Below are positions 53,637 to 63,092 of a stretch of 64,000 nucleotides of DNA, one piece after another; positions within the stretch are counted from its first letter, which is position 1, and each line of letters begins with the position of its first letter. The DNA lies in NCBI GenBank assembly GCA_020853885.1, contig JADYXZ010000017.1, positions 1-64,000 on the forward strand. Reading direction: 5' to 3'. Below the pieces are notes generated by a model. That model saw nothing but the letters and a program-made list of their open reading frames with translations, made no database searches and was not told the DNA's origin. This stretch comes from Bradyrhizobiaceae bacterium (GTDB taxonomy: Bacteria > Pseudomonadota > Alphaproteobacteria > Rhizobiales > Xanthobacteraceae). Both the position numbers and the translations under genes were made by a program.

Positions 53637-54374
53637 ATGGCAAGATACGAATTTCGCACCGTGCGGCTGTTCATGGATGCCGATTTGCGGGAGGGCGCCG
53701 AACTGCCGCTCAGCCGCGAACAGGGCAATTACGTGCAAAACGTGCTGCGGCTTCCGGTGGGCGCGCCCGTCCTCGTCTTCAACGGCTGCGACGGCGAATG
53801 GCGCGCCGTGCTGGCCGGAAACCGCCGCGCACCGGTGCTCGCCGTCGAATCATTGCAGCGCCCGCAGACCGCCGCCGGCGATCTCGGCTATGCCTTCGCG
53901 CCCCTCAAGCATGCGCGGCTCGACTACGTGGTGCAGAAGGCCGTGGAAATGGGCGCCTCGGTGCTGACGCCGGTGCTCACGCAACACACGCAGGTGAGCC
54001 GCGTCAATCTCGATCGCATGCGCGCCAACGTGATCGAGGCCGCCGAGCAGTGCGGCATCCTCTCCGTGCCCGCGGTGGAGGAGCCAATCGCGCTCGATCG
54101 CTGGCTCGCGGCGCTCGCCGCCGATCGTCTGCTGATTTTCTGCGACGAGGAGGCGGACATCGCCGATCCGGTCGAAGCGCTGCGGCGTGCGCCCGCGGGG
54201 CCACCGACGCTGCTCGTCGGTCCGGAGGGCGGCTTCGCCGAGCCCGAGCGCCGTGCGTTGCTTGGTCGCGGGCGTGTCGTGCGTCTGTCGCTCGGCCCGC
54301 GCATTCTCCGCGCCGACACGGCGGCGGTCGCAGCACTTGCGCTCGTGCAGGCCGTCCGCGGCGACTGGCGCTGA
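53637..54374 (+). CDS. rsmE: 16S rRNA (uracil1498-N3)-methyltransferase
   Basis: A 245-aa SPOUT methyltransferase. The N-terminal PUA-like domain is at about 5-75, followed by the knotted domain with LLVGPEGGFAEPE (about 190-202) and LGPRILRADTAAVAAL, the SAM knot. KAVEMGASVLTPVLTQ lies between. The length and motifs are typical. Divergent from the ubiA pair. Confidence 0.94.
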   Translation: MARYEFRTVRLFMDADLREGAELPLSREQGNYVQNVLRLPVGAPVLVFNGCDGEWRAVLAGNRRAPVLAVESLQRPQTAAGDLGYAFAPLKHARLDYVVQKAVEMGASVLTPVLTQHTQVSRVNLDRMRANVIEAAEQCGILSVPAVEEPIALDRWLAALAADRLLIFCDEEADIADPVEALRRAPAGPPTLLVGPEGGFAEPERRALLGRGRVVRLSLGPRILRADTAAVAALALVQAVRGDWR

Positions 54375-54562
54375 GCGTTTTGCACACGCGAAACGGCGCG
54401 TGCGTGCGCGAGCGATGCTGGGAAACCTTTCGTTTCCCTGCGCGTTATTTGTGGCTATAGCTGTGCCTCAATTTCGTCGGCATTGCGCCGACCTTCGACG
54501 CGTCCTTCACAAAACGGGTCCTGCAGTTCTCCACGGTGTACCTGCGCGGCGGAGTTGATCGC

Positions 54563-55684
54563 ATGTCGAATGAATACCAAATCGGTGTCGAGGAAGAATA
54601 TTTCATCGTCGATGCCGAATCGAAGGCCGTGCAGAAGAAGATGCCGGCCGCCTTCATCATGGCGTTGAAGCGCGATCTCGGCAAAACCGTCACCCGCGAG
54701 ATGCTGCAGGCGCAGATCGAGGTGATGACGATCCCATCCTGCTCGCTCGCCGAGATCTATGGCGAGTTGATGCAGGCGCGCCGCACCGTCGGCGAAGTGG
54801 CCGCGCAGCACGGGCTCTCGTTCTTCGCCGCCGGCACGCACCCGACGGCGACCTGGACCGAGACGCAACAGACGCCGGCGCAGCGCTACGATGGCGTGAT
54901 GCACGATCTGCAGATGATCGGCGAGCGCAATCTCTTGTGCGGGCTGCATGTGCACGTGGAGTTGCCGGACCCGGACCTGCGCGTCGACGTCATGCACCGC
55001 ATGGGCCCCTACGTACCGCTCTTCATTGCGCTGGCAACCTCGTCGCCGTTCTGGCGTGCGCGCCGCACCGGTCTCATGGGCTACCGGCTCGCGGCCTATG
55101 ACGAGCTGCCGCGCACCGGCCTGCCGCCGATGTTCAAAAGCAAAGCCGACTTCGACGAATATATCGCGACGCTGGTCGAGGCGCGCGTGATCCCCGACTC
55201 GACTTACGTGTGGTGGGCGCTGCGGCCGTCGCACAAGCATCCGACGCTCGAACTGCGGGCGCCGGACAGTTGCACCCGCCTTGCCGACACGATCGCCATT
55301 GCCGCGCTCTATCGCTCGCTCGCCCGGCATCTCGTGCGCAACCCCGAGGTCAACGCGGATCTCAACGTCGTCGATGGCGCGATTGCATGGGAGAACAAGT
55401 GGCGCGCACAGCGCTACGGCATTCACGGCAGCTTCGTCGACCGCAAGGCGCGCCGCGCCGTCGCGGTCCCCGATTTCGCCGAGCATCTGATCGAGCGGAT
55501 CGCCGACGATGCCCGCGCCCTCGGCTGCGAGTCGGAGGTCAAGTCCGTCCGCGCGATCCTGAAGCACGGCACCAGCGCCGACATGCAGATCTCGGTCTAT
55601 CGCGAGGCCGAGCACCGGACCGGCAGCCGCACCGAGGCGCTGCGGGCCGTCACCTCGTGGCTCGCAGAGACGACATTGCAATAG
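54563..55684 (+). CDS. YbdK-type carboxylate-amine ligase (GCS2 family)
   Basis: A 373-aa ATP-dependent ligase of the glutamate-cysteine ligase 2 superfamily. [11 protein letters not shown] near 8-18 and [13 protein letters not shown] near 128-140 are the substrate and metal blocks. E. coli YbdK has only weak glutamate-cysteine ligase activity, so the true substrate pair may differ. The start is the ATG at 54563 with GGAG 8 nt upstream; the longer frame begins with GTG. It precedes gshA by 102 nt. Confidence 0.87.
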   Translation: MSNEYQIGVEEEYFIVDAESKAVQKKMPAAFIMALKRDLGKTVTREMLQAQIEVMTIPSCSLAEIYGELMQARRTVGEVAAQHGLSFFAAGTHPTATWTETQQTPAQRYDGVMHDLQMIGERNLLCGLHVHVELPDPDLRVDVMHRMGPYVPLFIALATSSPFWRARRTGLMGYRLAAYDELPRTGLPPMFKSKADFDEYIATLVEARVIPDSTYVWWALRPSHKHPTLELRAPDSCTRLADTIAIAALYRSLARHLVRNPEVNADLNVVDGAIAWENKWRAQRYGIHGSFVDRKARRAVAVPDFAEHLIERIADDARALGCESEVKSVRAILKHGTSADMQISVYREAEHRTGSRTEALRAVTSWLAETTLQ

Positions 55685-55786
55685 AGACAGGCGCGGGCGC
55701 CGGGCCTGGCGATTGTGCAAGCGGGTGGGGCGTGTATATCGTCCCGGCCCCGGCCACGTCGCCGCGTCCTTCGGAGTGCTCCCTGC

Positions 55787-57157
55787 ATGGCCCGCGACCA
55801 AATCGACATGACGCCGATCGAGTCGCGCGACGAGCTCGTGGCCTGGATCGCCGCCGGCGCGAAGCCGAAGCGCGCGTTCCGCATCGGCACCGAGCACGAG
55901 AAGCTGCCGTTCACGCTCAAGGGCCACGATCCCGTCCCCTATGAGGGACGGCGCGGCATCCGCGCGCTGCTCGAAGGCATGCGACTCCTGCTCGGCTGGG
56001 AGCCGATCATGGAGGGCGAGCACATCATCGGCCTTGCCGACGTCACCGGCGGAGGCGCGATCACGCTCGAGCCCGGCGGCCAGTTCGAACTGTCCGGCGC
56101 GCAGGTGGAGACGGTCCATCACAGCTGCGCCGAGGTGCACGCGCACCTTGCGCAACTGCGCGAAGTGGCGACCCCGCTTGGCATCGGCATGCTCGGCATC
56201 GGCATGAGCCCGAAATGGACGCGCGAAGAAACGCCCGTCATGCCGAAGGGCCGCTACAAGATCATGTCCGCCTACATGCCGAAGGTCGGCACGCTCGGCC
56301 TCGACATGATGTTCCGCACCTGCACCGTGCAGGTGAATCTCGATTTTTCGTCCGAAGCCGACATGGTGAAAAAGCTGCGCGTCGGCCTTGCGCTGCAGCC
56401 GGTGGCGACGGCGCTGTTCGCCAATTCCCCCTTCACCGAGGGCAAGCCGAACGACTTTCTTTCGTTCCGCTCGGAGATCTGGCGCGACACCGACCCCGAC
56501 CGCACCGGCATGCTGCCCTGGGCGTTCGAGGACGGCATGGGCTTTGAGCGTTGGACCGACTACGCGCTCGATGTGCCCATGTATTTCGTCAAGCGCGGCG
56601 ACACCTATCACGATGTCGCCGGCCAATCCTTCCGCGATCTCATGGCGGGCAAGGTCGCCTCGCTCCCCGGCGAGCGCGCGACGATTTCCGACTGGGCCAA
56701 TCACCTGACGACCACGTTCCCCGAGGTGCGGCTGAAGCGCTATCTCGAAATGCGCGGCGCCGACGGCGGCCCTTCCGCGCGCCTCTGTGCCTTGCCCGCG
56801 CTCTGGGCCGGCCTTCTCTATGACGACGCCGCACTCGACGCCGCCTGGGACATGGTGAAAGACTGGACCGCCGAAGAGCGCCAGCAACTGCGCGACGACG
56901 TGCCCCGCCTCGGCTTCAACGCGGAAATCCGCAGCCGCAAGGTGCGCGGGCTTGCCCGCGATGTGGTTTCGCTGGCGCGGCACGGGCTCGCCCGCCGCGC
57001 CCGCCTCGACCGCATGGGCCGCGACGAGACGCACTTCCTCGATCCCCTTGAGATTCTGATCGAGCGCGGCGAGACGCCGGCGGAATATCTCCTGAAGAAA
57101 TTCCACAACGACTGGCACGGCTCGGTCGAGCCCGTGTTCGACGAACTCGCGTACTGA
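55787..57157 (+). CDS. gshA: Glutamate-cysteine ligase (plant/alphaproteobacterial type)
   Basis: A 456-aa enzyme making gamma-glutamylcysteine, the first step of glutathione synthesis. RIGTEHEKLPF near 32-42, GGAITLEPGGQFELSGA near 91-107 and WTREETPVMPKGRY are hallmarks of the plant-like class. The start is MARDQIDMTPIE at 55787 with GGAG about 11 nt upstream. It follows a second GCS2-fold ligase; gshB is not in the window. Confidence 0.93.
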   Translation: MARDQIDMTPIESRDELVAWIAAGAKPKRAFRIGTEHEKLPFTLKGHDPVPYEGRRGIRALLEGMRLLLGWEPIMEGEHIIGLADVTGGGAITLEPGGQFELSGAQVETVHHSCAEVHAHLAQLREVATPLGIGMLGIGMSPKWTREETPVMPKGRYKIMSAYMPKVGTLGLDMMFRTCTVQVNLDFSSEADMVKKLRVGLALQPVATALFANSPFTEGKPNDFLSFRSEIWRDTDPDRTGMLPWAFEDGMGFERWTDYALDVPMYFVKRGDTYHDVAGQSFRDLMAGKVASLPGERATISDWANHLTTTFPEVRLKRYLEMRGADGGPSARLCALPALWAGLLYDDAALDAAWDMVKDWTAEERQQLRDDVPRLGFNAEIRSRKVRGLARDVVSLARHGLARRARLDRMGRDETHFLDPLEILIERGETPAEYLLKKFHNDWHGSVEPVFDELAY

Positions 57158-57164
57158 CAAGTAT

Positions 57165-57252
57165 CCGCTCATGCCCGCGAAAGCGGGCATCCAGAGTCAC
57201 AACTGAAGATGTGCCCTTGGCCCCTGGGTCCCCGCTTTCGCGGGGACGAGCG
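57165..57252. repeat. Palindromic repeat (CCGCTC-ATGCCCGCGAAAGCGGGCAT family)
   Basis: It begins CCGCTCATGCCCGCGAAAGC and ends GTCCCCGCTTTCGCGGGGAC followed by GAGCG. It lies between gshA and the EamA gene, with the same design as 40232-40302. Confidence 0.83.
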
Positions 57253-57296
57253 CAGAGAATAGGCGAGCGAAGCACAACGCATGCGGAGTTGTTTCC

Positions 57297-58220
57297 TTGC
57301 ATAAGGCCTTGCCACAACGATCGGCACTGGGCGCTGTCGATCTTGCGCTATTCGCGACGGTGGTCATTGTCTGGGGCACGAGCTGGCTGCCGCTCAGGCT
57401 GCAGCTCGGCGTGGTGGCGCCGGAGGTCTCCGGCGTCTGGCGCTTCGGCTTCGCCGCCATCGTCATGTTCGGCTGGCTGCTAGCCGCGGGCGCGCGCATT
57501 CGCTTCGGCCTTGCCGATCACTTCCGCTTCGCGCTGCTCGGCGCGCTGCTGTTCTGCTTCAATTTCCTGCTCGCCTATTACAGCGGCTTCTACCTGACCT
57601 CGGGGCTGCTCGCCGTCGTCTTCTCGCTCGCCGCCGTGATCAATCCGCTGCTCGCGGCCGTCCTCTGGCGCACGCCGCCGGAAACGCGCGTCGTCCTCGG
57701 CGCGATCCTCGGCGCGGGCGGCGTCGCCCTTCTGTTCGGCCCGGAAATTCTGGCGACCGAAGCAAGCCGTGACACACTCATTGGGCTCATGCTCGTGTTC
57801 GGCGCCACACTGTTCTTTTGCAGCGGCAACATACTGTCCGCCGCCTACCAGCTGCGCGGCATCCCCGTGCTGCCCGCCAATACCTGGTGCATGTTCTACG
57901 GCACGCTCTGGTTCGCGCTGATCGCGCTGCTGCGCGGCGAATCCTTCATCGTCGAATGGAGCGCGCGCTATTTTCTGTCGATCGCGTACCTGGCCATTCC
58001 CTCGACGGTGGTGGCGTTCGCCGCCTATCTCACGTTGCTCGGCCGCATCGGCGCCGGCCGCGCGGCATATTCGACCGTGCTCGTGCCGGTCGTGGCGCTC
58101 GTCGTCTCGACCCTGTTCGAGAGCTATCAATGGACGCTCGCCGCCGCGCTCGGTGTGCTGCTTGTCGTCGTGGGCAACGCGATCGTGCTGTCCAGAGGGC
58201 CGGCGCAGCCGCGCGGTTAA
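57297..58220 (+). CDS. EamA/DMT-family transporter (TTG start)
   Basis: A 307-aa drug/metabolite exporter with ten TM helices and two EamA repeats (about 15-140 and 155-295). The start is TTG at 57297 with GGAG 9 nt upstream; the ATG at 57281 is out of frame. Substrates of the family include amino acids and metabolites, and none is indicated here. Its stop TAA shares bases with the stop of the convergent antiporter gene. Confidence 0.87.
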   Translation: MHKALPQRSALGAVDLALFATVVIVWGTSWLPLRLQLGVVAPEVSGVWRFGFAAIVMFGWLLAAGARIRFGLADHFRFALLGALLFCFNFLLAYYSGFYLTSGLLAVVFSLAAVINPLLAAVLWRTPPETRVVLGAILGAGGVALLFGPEILATEASRDTLIGLMLVFGATLFFCSGNILSAAYQLRGIPVLPANTWCMFYGTLWFALIALLRGESFIVEWSARYFLSIAYLAIPSTVVAFAAYLTLLGRIGAGRAAYSTVLVPVVALVVSTLFESYQWTLAAALGVLLVVVGNAIVLSRGPAQPRG

Positions 58221-60046
58221 AGCACCTTCTTGTCGGCTGCGCCCGCGGTTTCTGCGTCCACCACCTTGCCTTCGCGTTTGGGCGGGACCAATGGCGTCGG
58301 CACCGAGATATTGCCGCGCAACAGCGAGCGCCCGGCATACGTGCCGCCCGATAGCTGCAGCTCGAGCCGCTCCGCGTCGCGCCGGCGGTTGTCGGCGGTG
58401 ATTTCCGCGGCTTCCTCCGGCGGAACGTCGAGCGCCTTCAGCGCTTCTTCGCCGAACACCATCGCCGATTCCAGCGTTTCCCGGATCTGGTAGTCGACGC
58501 CTTCCCGGATCAGGTGCAGCGTATGCGTGCGGTCCCAGGCGCGCACGAACAGGCGCGCGAGCGGGAACTCGGACTTGACGAGCTCGACGATGCGGTTGGC
58601 AGTCTCCGGCTCGTCCACGCAGACCAGCACGATCTTTGCGCTGCCCGCGCCCGAGGTGCGCAGCACGTCGAGCCGCGTGCCGTCCCCGTAATAGACCTTG
58701 AAGCCGAAATCGGCGGCCGCGCGGATCATCTCCGTGTCCTTCTCGATGATCGACACGTCGATGCCGCGGGCGAGCAGGTGCTGGCTCGCCACCTGTCCGA
58801 ACCGGCCGAACCCGATGATCAGCGCCGCGCCCTGCAGCCCGTCCGCGATCTCCACCCCGTCGAAGGATTGTTCGTCGCCGGCGCGGCGCCGCAGCGCCTC
58901 CAGCACCAGCATGAGCACCGGGGTCAGCGCCATCGAGAGAATCACGGTGGCGGTCATGGCCGCATTGATCCGGGCGTCGACCACGCCCGCACCGGCCGCG
59001 GCGGCATAAAGGACGAATGCGAACTCGCCGCCCTGCGCGAACAAGACGGCGCGAAAGCTCGCCTCGCTGTGATCCGTGCGCGTGAGGCGGGCGACCGCGT
59101 AGATGGCAATCCCCTTCGCCGCCATCAGCGCGATCACCGCGACCAGGATCAGGCGCCATTCCGTCACGATCAGCGCGAGGTCGAGCGACATGCCGACCGC
59201 GATGAAGAACAGCCCGAGCAGGATGCCGCGGAACGGCTCGATGTCGGCCTCGAGCTGATGCCGGAACGTGGATTCGGAGAGCAGCACCCCGGCGAGGAAC
59301 GCGCCCATCGCCATCGACAGACCGCCGACGTCCATGAGGACCGCCGCACCCAGCACCACGAGCAGTGCCGCCGCCGTCATCACCTCGCGCGCTTCCGCCC
59401 GCGCGAGCAGATGGAAGAACGGATTCAGCAGCCACCGTCCTGCCGCGACGAGCGCGGTGACGGCGAATACCGCAATCGCGATGTGCTCGAGGCGCGAGCC
59501 ATCGGAAACGACCGGCTTGATCGGAGAGAGGAACGCGACGAACGCGAGCAGCGGCACGATCGCCAGGTCCTCGAGCAGCAGGATCGACACCGCGCGTTGT
59601 CCGAGCGGCGTCGAGATCTCGCCGCGCTCGTTCAGCACCTGCACGACGACCGCGGTCGACGTGAGCGTGAATCCCATGGCGCCGATGAATGCCACGACCG
59701 GGGACAAGCCGAGCAGGATCCCGACCCCGGTCAAGAGCGCGCCGCACGCGCTCACCTGCAGCACGCCGAGGCCGAAGATCTGCCGCCGCAGGCCCCACAG
59801 CCGGGACGGCTGCATCTCCATGCCGATGACGAACAGGAACATGACGACGCCGAGCTCGGCGACGTGCAGGATCGTGCTCGGTTCGGTGAACAGTCGCAGG
59901 CCGAACGGCCCGATCGCGATCCCGGCGGCGAGATAGCCGAGCACCGATCCGAGGCCGGCCCGCTTGAACAGCGGAACCGCAAGAACGCCCGCGCCAAGCA
60001 GCGCGAGGACGGGAAACAGATTAGCTACTCCGGCGCCGTGTTCCAT
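58217..60046 (-). CDS. Kef-type CPA2 monovalent cation/proton antiporter
   Basis: A 609-aa antiporter. The N-terminal 380 residues form about 12 TM helices with QPSRLWGLRRQIFGLG typical of KefB/KefC. An RCK-N/TrkA-N NAD-binding domain follows, with IIGFGRFGQVASQHLLARG near 412-430 and YYGDGTRLDVL. A short charged tail ends the protein. It probably exports potassium in exchange for protons, but glutathione gating is not shown by any motif I can name. Confidence 0.9.
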   Translation of the reverse strand: MEHGAGVANLFPVLALLGAGVLAVPLFKRAGLGSVLGYLAAGIAIGPFGLRLFTEPSTILHVAELGVVMFLFVIGMEMQPSRLWGLRRQIFGLGVLQVSACGALLTGVGILLGLSPVVAFIGAMGFTLTSTAVVVQVLNERGEISTPLGQRAVSILLLEDLAIVPLLAFVAFLSPIKPVVSDGSRLEHIAIAVFAVTALVAAGRWLLNPFFHLLARAEAREVMTAAALLVVLGAAVLMDVGGLSMAMGAFLAGVLLSESTFRHQLEADIEPFRGILLGLFFIAVGMSLDLALIVTEWRLILVAVIALMAAKGIAIYAVARLTRTDHSEASFRAVLFAQGGEFAFVLYAAAAGAGVVDARINAAMTATVILSMALTPVLMLVLEALRRRAGDEQSFDGVEIADGLQGAALIIGFGRFGQVASQHLLARGIDVSIIEKDTEMIRAAADFGFKVYYGDGTRLDVLRTSGAGSAKIVLVCVDEPETANRIVELVKSEFPLARLFVRAWDRTHTLHLIREGVDYQIRETLESAMVFGEEALKALDVPPEEAAEITADNRRRDAERLELQLSGGTYAGRSLLRGNISVPTPLVPPKREGKVVDAETAGAADKKVL

Positions 60047-60115
60047 CGCACGTCAACTCCGGTTTGCTGTGGCTGTGGCGGCGCGCTCGCCGGGCTTCGC
60101 TTGCAGCGCGCGGGT

Positions 60116-61009
60116 TCACTCCGCCGCGGCGGCGTCGCCGAGATTGTCGAGGCCTTGCACGATGTGCTCCGCCAGCGCGTCGGCGAGTTCCGAGCTTTCG
60201 TGCGGATTGCGCATGAGGCCGATATCGAACGCCGGCAGCGGCGGGAAGCCGTCGCCGGGTCCGAGCACGCGCATGCCGGGCCGCAATGCGGATTCCGGAA
60301 ACACCGAGACGGCGAGTCCGGCGAGCACCGCGGCGCTCAGCGCCGTCGAGTTGCTGCTGGTGTAGAGAACGCGATAGGGCCGTCCGATCTCTTCCAGCCG
60401 CGGCAGCGCCGCGCGCCGCCACGGGCACATGCGATCGCCCACATAGGGCCGTGCGAGCGCGAGCGGAAGCGGCTCCTCGAGATGCACCGCGTGCCGGCTC
60501 GACGACACCCACAGCATCCGCTCGCGGCGGATCACTTCGGCCGGCCGGCCGGCCGCGTCGTGGGTGACGATTGCAAGGTCGAGCTCGCCGCGGTCGATCA
60601 GGCCGACGAGTTGCACGGTCGGTTCGCACTGCACGGTCAGCTCGACGTCGGGATGCGAGCGCGAGAAGCGCGCCATGATTTCCGGGAGATACCGGTCGGC
60701 ATAGTCGTCCGGCACGCCGAGCCGCACGCGGCCGGAAAGATTGGCGCCCGCGATCGTCGTCAGCGCTTCTGCATTCAGCTTGACGATGCGGCGCGCGTAG
60801 TCGAGCAGCCGTTCGCCGTCCTCGGTGAGCTTCGATGCGCGCCCGTCGCGCTCGAAGATCGGTTTGCCGATCCGTTCCTCGAGCCGCTTCATCTGCATGG
60901 AGACGGCGGATTGCGTCTTGTGCACGACCTCCGCGGCGCGGGTGAAGCTGCCGGTTTCCGCGATGGCGATGAAGGTGCGCAGCTGGTCGATGTCGAGCAG
61001 GGTGGTCAT
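60116..61009 (-). CDS. LysR-family regulator
   Basis: A 297-aa LysR regulator with N-terminal HTH (TFIAIAETGSFTRAAEVVHK and SAVSMQMKRLEERIGKP) and a type 2 periplasmic-binding-like effector domain (about 90-290). The start is the ATG at 61009 (MTTLLDID), with GGA 6 nt upstream; the ATG at 61027 lacks a ribosome site. It is divergent from the DUF1127 gene, a possible target, and lies 69 nt after the antiporter start. The effector is unknown. Confidence 0.87.
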   Translation of the reverse strand: MTTLLDIDQLRTFIAIAETGSFTRAAEVVHKTQSAVSMQMKRLEERIGKPIFERDGRASKLTEDGERLLDYARRIVKLNAEALTTIAGANLSGRVRLGVPDDYADRYLPEIMARFSRSHPDVELTVQCEPTVQLVGLIDRGELDLAIVTHDAAGRPAEVIRRERMLWVSSSRHAVHLEEPLPLALARPYVGDRMCPWRRAALPRLEEIGRPYRVLYTSSNSTALSAAVLAGLAVSVFPESALRPGMRVLGPGDGFPPLPAFDIGLMRNPHESSELADALAEHIVQGLDNLGDAAAAE

Positions 61010-61191
61010 GGCGGGTCCATGCTCCATCAGCGGCGGTGATGGGTTAGATTAAAAACATTCGTTTCACTTATCAATCGCCGCGGCGCATATAGGCACCGTC
61101 ACGGAAGCAATCGCGGTGAATTCGGGTCGCCCGCAGAACCCCTGCGCGCGAAAGAGGTCCGTCTTTGCCGCTTCGATCGGAGGAGGGCACC

Positions 61192-61536
61192 ATGAGCAGC
61201 CTCGCCCATTGCAGGAGTGCAGAGTCCGAGCAGTTTGCATTGCCGTTCGGCGGCGCCTTCCGCCGGATCGCCCGCGGCGTGAACGGTATCCGGCGCGCGG
61301 TCGAAGGCCGCCGCATGCTGCGCCAGCTCGCGCTTGCCGACGACCGCATGCTGAAGGACATGGGCCTGACCCGCAGCGATTTGCGGAGCGCCGCGGCCGA
61401 GCCGCTCTATCGCGATCCGACCGAGCTGCTCGCCGGCCGCGTCGACGAGTTCCGCGCCGGGCACCGTCCGCGCACCGCTGCACGTGCCGAGGGGCGGGCG
61501 TTCGGGCGCGGCCGCCGGCCCATCCCCTACTACTGA
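61192..61536 (+). CDS. DUF1127-family protein
   Basis: A 114-aa protein whose core LRQLALADDRMLKDMGLTRS is the DUF1127/YjiS pattern. Short YjiS-like proteins bind RNA and affect phosphate and carbon metabolism in other alphaproteobacteria. This one has an added Arg/Gly-rich tail. AGGAGG lies 6 nt before the ATG at 61192. It may be controlled by the LysR gene next to it. A hairpin terminator follows at 61582-61618. Confidence 0.82.
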   Translation: MSSLAHCRSAESEQFALPFGGAFRRIARGVNGIRRAVEGRRMLRQLALADDRMLKDMGLTRSDLRSAAAEPLYRDPTELLAGRVDEFRAGHRPRTAARAEGRAFGRGRRPIPYY

Positions 61537-61581
61537 GTTCGAACCCCGGCAGCCCACGCCCTATCCCCGGCTGCCGCGCCT

Positions 61582-61618
61582 GCGCCCGCTGGTCCCCTCC
61601 GGCGGGCGCTTTTCTTCT
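61582..61618 (+). terminator. Rho-independent terminator of the DUF1127 gene
   Basis: GCGCCCGC (61582-61589) pairs with GCGGGCGC (61602-61609), followed by TTTTCTTCT. Confidence 0.75.
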
Positions 61619-61683
61619 GTAGGGCCCTAAGACGAAATCGGGTGGCTCGCGCCATTGCGCGCGCATGAAAAATCGTGCACGCG

Positions 61684-61758
61684 CTAGTGTCCCGAATCCG
61701 AAGTTCGCTCAACCTCGCGGCATCTTTGTGAGCGAACTTCGGATTCGTAGGACACTAG
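61684..61758. repeat. CTAGTGT-ended palindromic repeat, copy 1
   Basis: A 75-bp hairpin. Left arm CTAGTGTCC (61684-61692) then GAATCCGAAGTTCGCTCA (61694-61711); right arm TGAGCGAACTTCGGATTC (61729-61746) then GGACACTAG (61750-61758). Confidence 0.87.
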
Positions 61759-61771
61759 CAAACCTATAATT

Positions 61772-61848
61772 CTAGTGTGGTCTGGTTCAGAAATTCCCTT
61801 GAAGGACTTGCGGCGGGAATGAAGGGAATTTCTGAACCACCACGCTAG
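61772..61848. repeat. CTAGTGT-ended palindromic repeat, copy 2
   Basis: A 77-bp hairpin with arm TGGTTCAGAAATTCCCTT (61783-61800) and AAGGGAATTTCTGAACCA (61822-61839), ended by CTAGTGTGGT and CCACGCTAG. Its stem differs from that of the copy 13 bp away, but the ends and length are alike. Confidence 0.85.
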
Positions 61849-61904
61849 CGTTCGCTTGCGACGGTCCCCGTTCGCTGCCCGCACATCACAAAAGTCTTCA
61901 CCGC

Positions 61905-63092
61905 ATGCCGAATCGCACCCGCCTGATTTTTATCCTCGGTGCGCTGATCGCATTCGGGCCGCTGTCGCACGACATGTACCTGCCTTCGCTGCCGGCGATC
62001 GCGCGCGAGCTGGACGCGACGATTGCAGGCGCGCAGGCAACGCTCTCCGCCTTCATGTTCGGGCTCGCCGCGAACCAGCTCGTGGTCGGTCCGATCTCCG
62101 ACCGCGCCGGTCGCCGGCGCCCGCTCCTGGTCGGCCTCGCGATCTACTGCCTGACATCGATCGCCTGCGCGTTGGCGCCCAACATCGAGAGCCTGTGGGC
62201 CGCGCGTCTCGTGCAGTCGATCGGCGCCTGCGCGGCGATCGTGATCGCGCGCGCGATTGTGCGCGATCTCTATCGCGGCGCGGAGGCCGCGCACTTTCTG
62301 TCCATGCTTATGCTGGTGTTCGGCGTCGCCCCGGTTGTGGGCCCGCCGCTCGGCGCCTTTATCCTCGAACAGTCGAGCTGGCGGGGCATCTTCTGGTTCC
62401 TGACCGGCTTTTCGTTGCTCGTCTTCATCGTGGTTTGGCGGGCGCTGCCGGAAACATTGCCGCCCGAACGCCGCTCCGCGACCGGCATTGCCGGCGCGCT
62501 GGGCTCCTATTTCATGCTGCTTGGCGATCGCCGCTTTCTCGCGCCGACGCTCGCGGTCGATGCCATCTATGCCGGCCTGTTCGCGTTCATCCTGGCCGGC
62601 CCGTTCGTGTTTATTGAATTGTACGGCCTGACCCCGCAGCAGTTCGGCATTGCGTTCAGCGTGAATGCGGTCGGATTGATGATGGCAACCCAGGTCAATG
62701 CGCGTCTCGTCCGCCGCTACGGCCCCGCGCGCATGCTGACCGCCTCGATCATCGTCTATTTCTTCGGTGCGGCGATGCTGATGATCAGCGTGCTCACCGG
62801 TTTCGGCGGTCTCGCGGGAATCCTTGTCTCGATCTTCATCTGCTTTTCCACCCTCGGCGCCGCGCCCAACAATGCGCTGGCGCTGGCGACGGAGCCCTTT
62901 CCGCACGCAGCGGGCAGTGCGTCGGCCTTGTTCGGTTCGATCCAGTTCGGGGTCGGTGCGCTCGTCGGCGTGATTGTGGGCTTTATCCACGACGGCACGG
63001 CGTTGCCGATGGCGGCGATTTTCCTGGCCGCCGCTATCGGCGCGCTGATCGTCAATTTCGCATTGATGCCGCGCGCGCAGCCGGCGGTCTGA
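61905..63092 (+). CDS. Bcr/CflA-family multidrug efflux MFS transporter
   Basis: A 395-aa MFS exporter with 12 TM helices. The start LIFILGALIAFGPLSHDMYL contains the DMYLPSLP block typical of Bcr/CflA, and GPISDRAGRRRPLL is the loop 2-3 signature. Family substrates include bicyclomycin and chloramphenicol; none is shown here. The ATG at 61905 is well placed. Single gene, convergent with the IalB-type gene, whose stop abuts it. Confidence 0.9.
   Translation: MPNRTRLIFILGALIAFGPLSHDMYLPSLPAIARELDATIAGAQATLSAFMFGLAANQLVVGPISDRAGRRRPLLVGLAIYCLTSIACALAPNIESLWAARLVQSIGACAAIVIARAIVRDLYRGAEAAHFLSMLMLVFGVAPVVGPPLGAFILEQSSWRGIFWFLTGFSLLVFIVVWRALPETLPPERRSATGIAGALGSYFMLLGDRRFLAPTLAVDAIYAGLFAFILAGPFVFIELYGLTPQQFGIAFSVNAVGLMMATQVNARLVRRYGPARMLTASIIVYFFGAAMLMISVLTGFGGLAGILVSIFICFSTLGAAPNNALALATEPFPHAAGSASALFGSIQFGVGALVGVIVGFIHDGTALPMAAIFLAAAIGALIVNFALMPRAQPAV

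Larger units (their letters stand above)
61537..61904. other. 368-bp intergenic region with terminator and two palindromes
   Basis: It holds the terminator of the DUF1127 gene, two CTAGTGT-ended palindromes (61684-61758 and 61772-61848) and about 55 bp before the Bcr/CflA start. Nothing coding was recognised. Confidence 0.6.

Noticed and set aside
54455-57190. 911-codon minus-strand frame opposite the two GCS2-fold genes
   Set aside because: Antisense shadow of two well-supported genes, of low-complexity composition and without recognisable domains.
58514-61039. 841-codon plus-strand frame opposite the antiporter and LysR genes
   Set aside because: Antisense shadow with charged repetitive composition; the minus-strand genes have full motifs.
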